A stretch of 64,000 nt of DNA. It comes from Betaproteobacteria bacterium. GTDB taxonomy: Bacteria; Pseudomonadota; Gammaproteobacteria; Burkholderiales; SG8-41. Every line of letters starts with the position of its first letter. The first letter of the stretch is position 1. The DNA lies in contig JAKFYK010000085.1 in NCBI GenBank assembly GCA_021730905.1, positions 36,188 through 100,187 on the forward strand. Direction: 5' to 3'. The position numbers were made by a program, and so were the translations under genes. This document shows, in pieces, positions 61,315-64,000 of the stretch. The notes under the pieces are model-generated. The model ran no database searches. It was not told the origin of the DNA and worked only from the letters and a program-made list of their open reading frames with translations.

Positions 61315-62694
61315 ATGCCGACATTTGCCTCACCTGAAATTTTCAAAGCCTACGACATCCGCGGCATCGTAGGGAAAACGCTCACCCCCGAAGCGGTTGA
61401 AAATATCGGACACGCGATCGGCTCCGAGGCCGTCGCACGCAAACAAAAAGAAGTTGCCATCGGACGCGATGGACGCGCCTCCGGCCCCGATCTTTCCGCG
61501 GCGCTCGCGCGCGGCCTGCGCGCCAGCGGCGTCGATGTGATCGATGTCGGCATGGTGGCCACGCCCATGCTCTACTTCGCCGCGTATCAACTGAACACGC
61601 TATCCGGCGTGATGGTCACCGGCTCGCACAATCCGCCCGAATACAATGGCCTGAAGATGATGCTGGGCGGCGACACGCTCGCCGGCGACGCGATACAGGC
61701 GCTGCGTTCACGCATCGAGCGCGGCGATCTTGCGCGCGGCAACGGCGGCTACCGCACACACGACATCCGCGAAGCGTACTTGAGCCGCATCGAGAGCGAC
61801 GTGAAGCTCGCACGCCCGATCCAAATCGCCGTCGATTGCGGCAACGGCGTCGCCGGCGCGTTCGTGCCCGAACTCTACCGCCGGCTGGGTTGTGACGTGG
61901 AAGAACTCTTCTGCGACGTGGACAGCCGCTTTCCGAATCATCATCCCGATCCTTCGCAACCGAAGAACCTGCAGGACCTGATCGCTGCATTGAAATCCGG
62001 CGGCGCCGAGATCGGCCTCGCCTTCGACGGCGACGGCGACCGTCTCGGCGTGGTGACAAAGAACGGCAATATTATTTACCCCGACCGGCAGTTGATGCTG
62101 TTCGCTGCAGACGTTCTCTCACGCAATCCCGGCGCGGAAATCATTTTTGACGTGAAATCCACGCGTAACCTGTTCAACTGGATACGCAACCACGGCGGCA
62201 AACCGCTGATGTGGAAAACGGGCCACTCGTTCGTCAAGGCCAAGCTGAAGGAAAGCGGCGCGCCGCTGGCCGGTGAAATGAGCGGCCACATGTTCTTCAA
62301 GGAACGCTGGTACGGTTTCGACGATGCGCTCTACGCCGGCGCGCGGCTGCTGGAGATTCTGTCCAAAGTAACGGACCTCACGGCAGCGCTGGAATCGCTG
62401 CCCGATGCGGTGAGCACGCCGGAACTGCACGTACACACCGCCGAAGGCGAAAACTACACGCTGATGGATACGCTTAAGAAAAATGCGAAGTTCGACGGGG
62501 CACAAGAGATCATCACCATCGACGGCATGCGCGTCGAATATGCTGATGGCTTCGGGCTGGCGCGTCCGTCGAATACCACGCCGGTGATCGTACTGCGCTT
62601 CGAGGCCGAAAACGAGGATGCGCTGCGCCGGATACAGAACGATTTCCGGCATGCATTGCTATCGGTAAAACCGGGACTCGTTCTGCCGTTTTAG
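61315..62694 (+). CDS. Phosphomannomutase/phosphoglucomutase (AlgC/ManB type)
   Basis: Interconverts hexose 6- and 1-phosphates for nucleotide-sugar and exopolysaccharide synthesis. Its 459 residues match AlgC. Signatures are FKAYDIRGIVG, the phosphoserine S104 in TGSHNPPEYNG, the metal loop DGDGD at 238-242, the sugar-binding GEMSGHMFFKERW, and the phosphate-binding LARPSNTTPVIVLRFE. The frame is open upstream through repeat copy 9, but ATG 61315 (MPTFASPEIF) is the conserved start. Confidence 0.94.
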   Translation: MPTFASPEIFKAYDIRGIVGKTLTPEAVENIGHAIGSEAVARKQKEVAIGRDGRASGPDLSAALARGLRASGVDVIDVGMVATPMLYFAAYQLNTLSGVMVTGSHNPPEYNGLKMMLGGDTLAGDAIQALRSRIERGDLARGNGGYRTHDIREAYLSRIESDVKLARPIQIAVDCGNGVAGAFVPELYRRLGCDVEELFCDVDSRFPNHHPDPSQPKNLQDLIAALKSGGAEIGLAFDGDGDRLGVVTKNGNIIYPDRQLMLFAADVLSRNPGAEIIFDVKSTRNLFNWIRNHGGKPLMWKTGHSFVKAKLKESGAPLAGEMSGHMFFKERWYGFDDALYAGARLLEILSKVTDLTAALESLPDAVSTPELHVHTAEGENYTLMDTLKKNAKFDGAQEIITIDGMRVEYADGFGLARPSNTTPVIVLRFEAENEDALRRIQNDFRHALLSVKPGLVLPF

Positions 62695-62724
62695 CGGCAG
62701 CGGCAATCCACCCCTGGGCGTCAG

Positions 62725-64000
62725 CTAGCCCCCCGCGAGCTTGAGCAATGGCGCTACCGCGCCCACCGTGCCATGACCGCCAGCAAAGTTCTCTGCGTTC
62801 AGGCCCCATTTCCTGATGCCTCTCACCACGTCCTGCTCGCCCGGCCGCAGCTTGGCGAGCGGCGAATCGCGGCCCGGTGACCACAGGTCGGTGACGAATC
62901 CAAGCTTCACATCGGGTATGAAGGCGATCAACGTCCCGGTGGAATGTTGCGTCTCGATGGAATAGAAACCGACTTCGCGTTTCGCATCCTTGAGCAGGTA
63001 TTTATCGCTGACTTCGATGATGTTGGCTTTGCGCGGATGGTTGTGCAGCCTGTCGTTCAAGGTCGCGCCCGGCGCGGTGAACTGGCGGGTGAAATGCACC
63101 TTGTTACCACCGCCGACAATGACCGTGGCGCCTTCGGCCACGTAGGTGCGCGCGCCACTGGTATGATCCCAGTGATGGTGCGAGAGCATCAGATATTTGA
63201 TCGGTTTTCCCGGATAGCGCGCTTTGGCGGCCTTGATCGTCCACTCCGAAAACTGCTCGTTGATCGGCGCGTCTAGCACCACCAGATACTTTTCCATCTC
63301 GACCACGACACTGTTGTGCGACACGCCGCGCGATTGGCTGACGCCAGGCGCGATATCGACCAGTTCCGGCTCCGCGCGCGCCGATACATCCCAGCCCACG
63401 GTGTCCGAATCCATCAGATTGCCCCAATGCCCGCGGCGAATCATCCATTGATAAGGTATGCCGGACGTGCCGCGAGACGCTTGCACCGCAATCGCGCGCG
63501 CCATAATCGGAATCTCAAACAAACTTGCGGCCAGCGACGGATTCGCGCTCACCTGATCGTACTTGATGCTCAGCGTATTACGTCCGTTCAAATGATACTC
63601 AAGGTTGTGTGCCATTTTCACGCCGCCCACCTCGCGCCAGTCGGACAGCGTCATATCGTAGTGGGCATCGCCCTGTATCGGATCGGCGTCGCGGGTGCGG
63701 ATAATCACCGGCAGCTTGGAGTCCGCATCAAACATCACTATGAAACTGAAGTTGCGCACATCGTATTGCAGCGCCGGCAACCGCTTGCCGCCGATGCTTT
63801 GCGTGGCGACCGCCTTCACCGCACTGGGATTATTCTTCATGTCGAGCAGCAGCCGCGGCGAGCGGCGGATCAACTCGCGCAAGACAATCGCAGCGCGCGC
63901 ACCCGACATCGGATGTCCCGGCGGGTTGCTTCTGAGGCTCACTTGCGTGCGCGACGCCGAGTCGATACCGGCGACGTAGCCGATTTCACTCGACAGGATT
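62725..64000 (-). CDS. Metallo-beta-lactamase-fold hydrolase (5' end outside window)
   Basis: The C-terminal 240 residues carry an MBL domain: HNSVVVEMEKYLVVLDAPINEQ, the zinc motif HHHWDHTSG, then EGATVIVGG and a later SIETQHSTGTLIAFIPDVKLGFVTD with metal His and Asp. Upstream of it, about 180 residues form an N-terminal region (SLRSNPPGHPMSG...) typical of larger MBL proteins. The frame is open to base 64000, so the start is outside; a GTG at 63942 is not needed. The substrate is unknown. Confidence 0.85.
   Translation of the reverse strand, partial: ILSSEIGYVAGIDSASRTQVSLRSNPPGHPMSGARAAIVLRELIRRSPRLLLDMKNNPSAVKAVATQSIGGKRLPALQYDVRNFSFIVMFDADSKLPVIIRTRDADPIQGDAHYDMTLSDWREVGGVKMAHNLEYHLNGRNTLSIKYDQVSANPSLAASLFEIPIMARAIAVQASRGTSGIPYQWMIRRGHWGNLMDSDTVGWDVSARAEPELVDIAPGVSQSRGVSHNSVVVEMEKYLVVLDAPINEQFSEWTIKAAKARYPGKPIKYLMLSHHHWDHTSGARTYVAEGATVIVGGGNKVHFTRQFTAPGATLNDRLHNHPRKANIIEVSDKYLLKDAKREVGFYSIETQHSTGTLIAFIPDVKLGFVTDLWSPGRDSPLAKLRPGEQDVVRGIRKWGLNAENFAGGHGTVGAVAPLLKLAGG

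Overview
This 64 kb window looks like chromosome of a betaproteobacterium, most likely Burkholderiales or a close relative. Base composition is moderately GC-rich (my estimate, not computed). Supporting signs are the gene order glnE / yhdP / nitrilase / tldD / aroG, a proteobacterial DnaE, WaaF and IlvE set, and eight Bug (tripartite tricarboxylate receptor) binding proteins, an expansion typical of that order. I see no tRNA, rRNA, CRISPR array, phage or intact insertion sequence.

Layout. 1-5.2 kb: partial mrp/apbC, divergent from metG, then an enolase-superfamily gene and an ACMSD-type amidohydrolase. 5.2-12.5 kb (minus): a six-gene hyfBCEFGI-type membrane complex whose large subunit has lost the Ni-binding cysteines (an energy-converting-hydrogenase-related, Ehr, complex). 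12.6-23.3 kb: DsrE-like protein, acylphosphatase, TPR protein, dnaE, an alpha/beta hydrolase, a 54-residue membrane peptide, a BtuF-like protein, aroG, tldD and a nitrilase. 23.4-33.8 kb: yhdP, glnE, an adenylate cyclase, ilvE, a zinc-finger protein and waaF. 33.7-60.1 kb: an accessory catabolic region with eight Bug proteins, none beside TctA/TctB membrane genes, interleaved with a TcuA-like flavoprotein, class II aldolase, cupin, LigI-like amidohydrolase, SDR, ADP-forming acyl-CoA synthetase, carboxyltransferase, FadB/FadJ-type enzyme, PimC/PimD-like acyl-CoA dehydrogenases and a D-2-hydroxyacid dehydrogenase. 60.2-64 kb: YheT-type hydrolase, phosphomannomutase/phosphoglucomutase and a partial metallo-beta-lactamase-fold gene.

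How they fit. The accessory region reads as uptake plus CoA-dependent oxidation of carboxylic or dicarboxylic acids, but thiolase, biotin carboxylase and transporter membrane subunits are absent here, so any pathway must use genes elsewhere.

The most unusual signal is a short AT-rich repeat (core AAGTATTTGTTTTTAAA or AACTATTTGTTTTTAAA) in nine copies. Seven lie between genes or at a gene start, always in the direction of transcription, in several cases filling the whole stop-to-start gap or supplying the stop codon. Two lie in frame inside genes (hyfG and waaF), both at predicted domain linkers. I do not recognise it as a described element. Two decayed gene fragments were also found: the 3' end of a yheT copy at 53.4 kb and the 3' end of a LigI-like gene at 57.9 kb.
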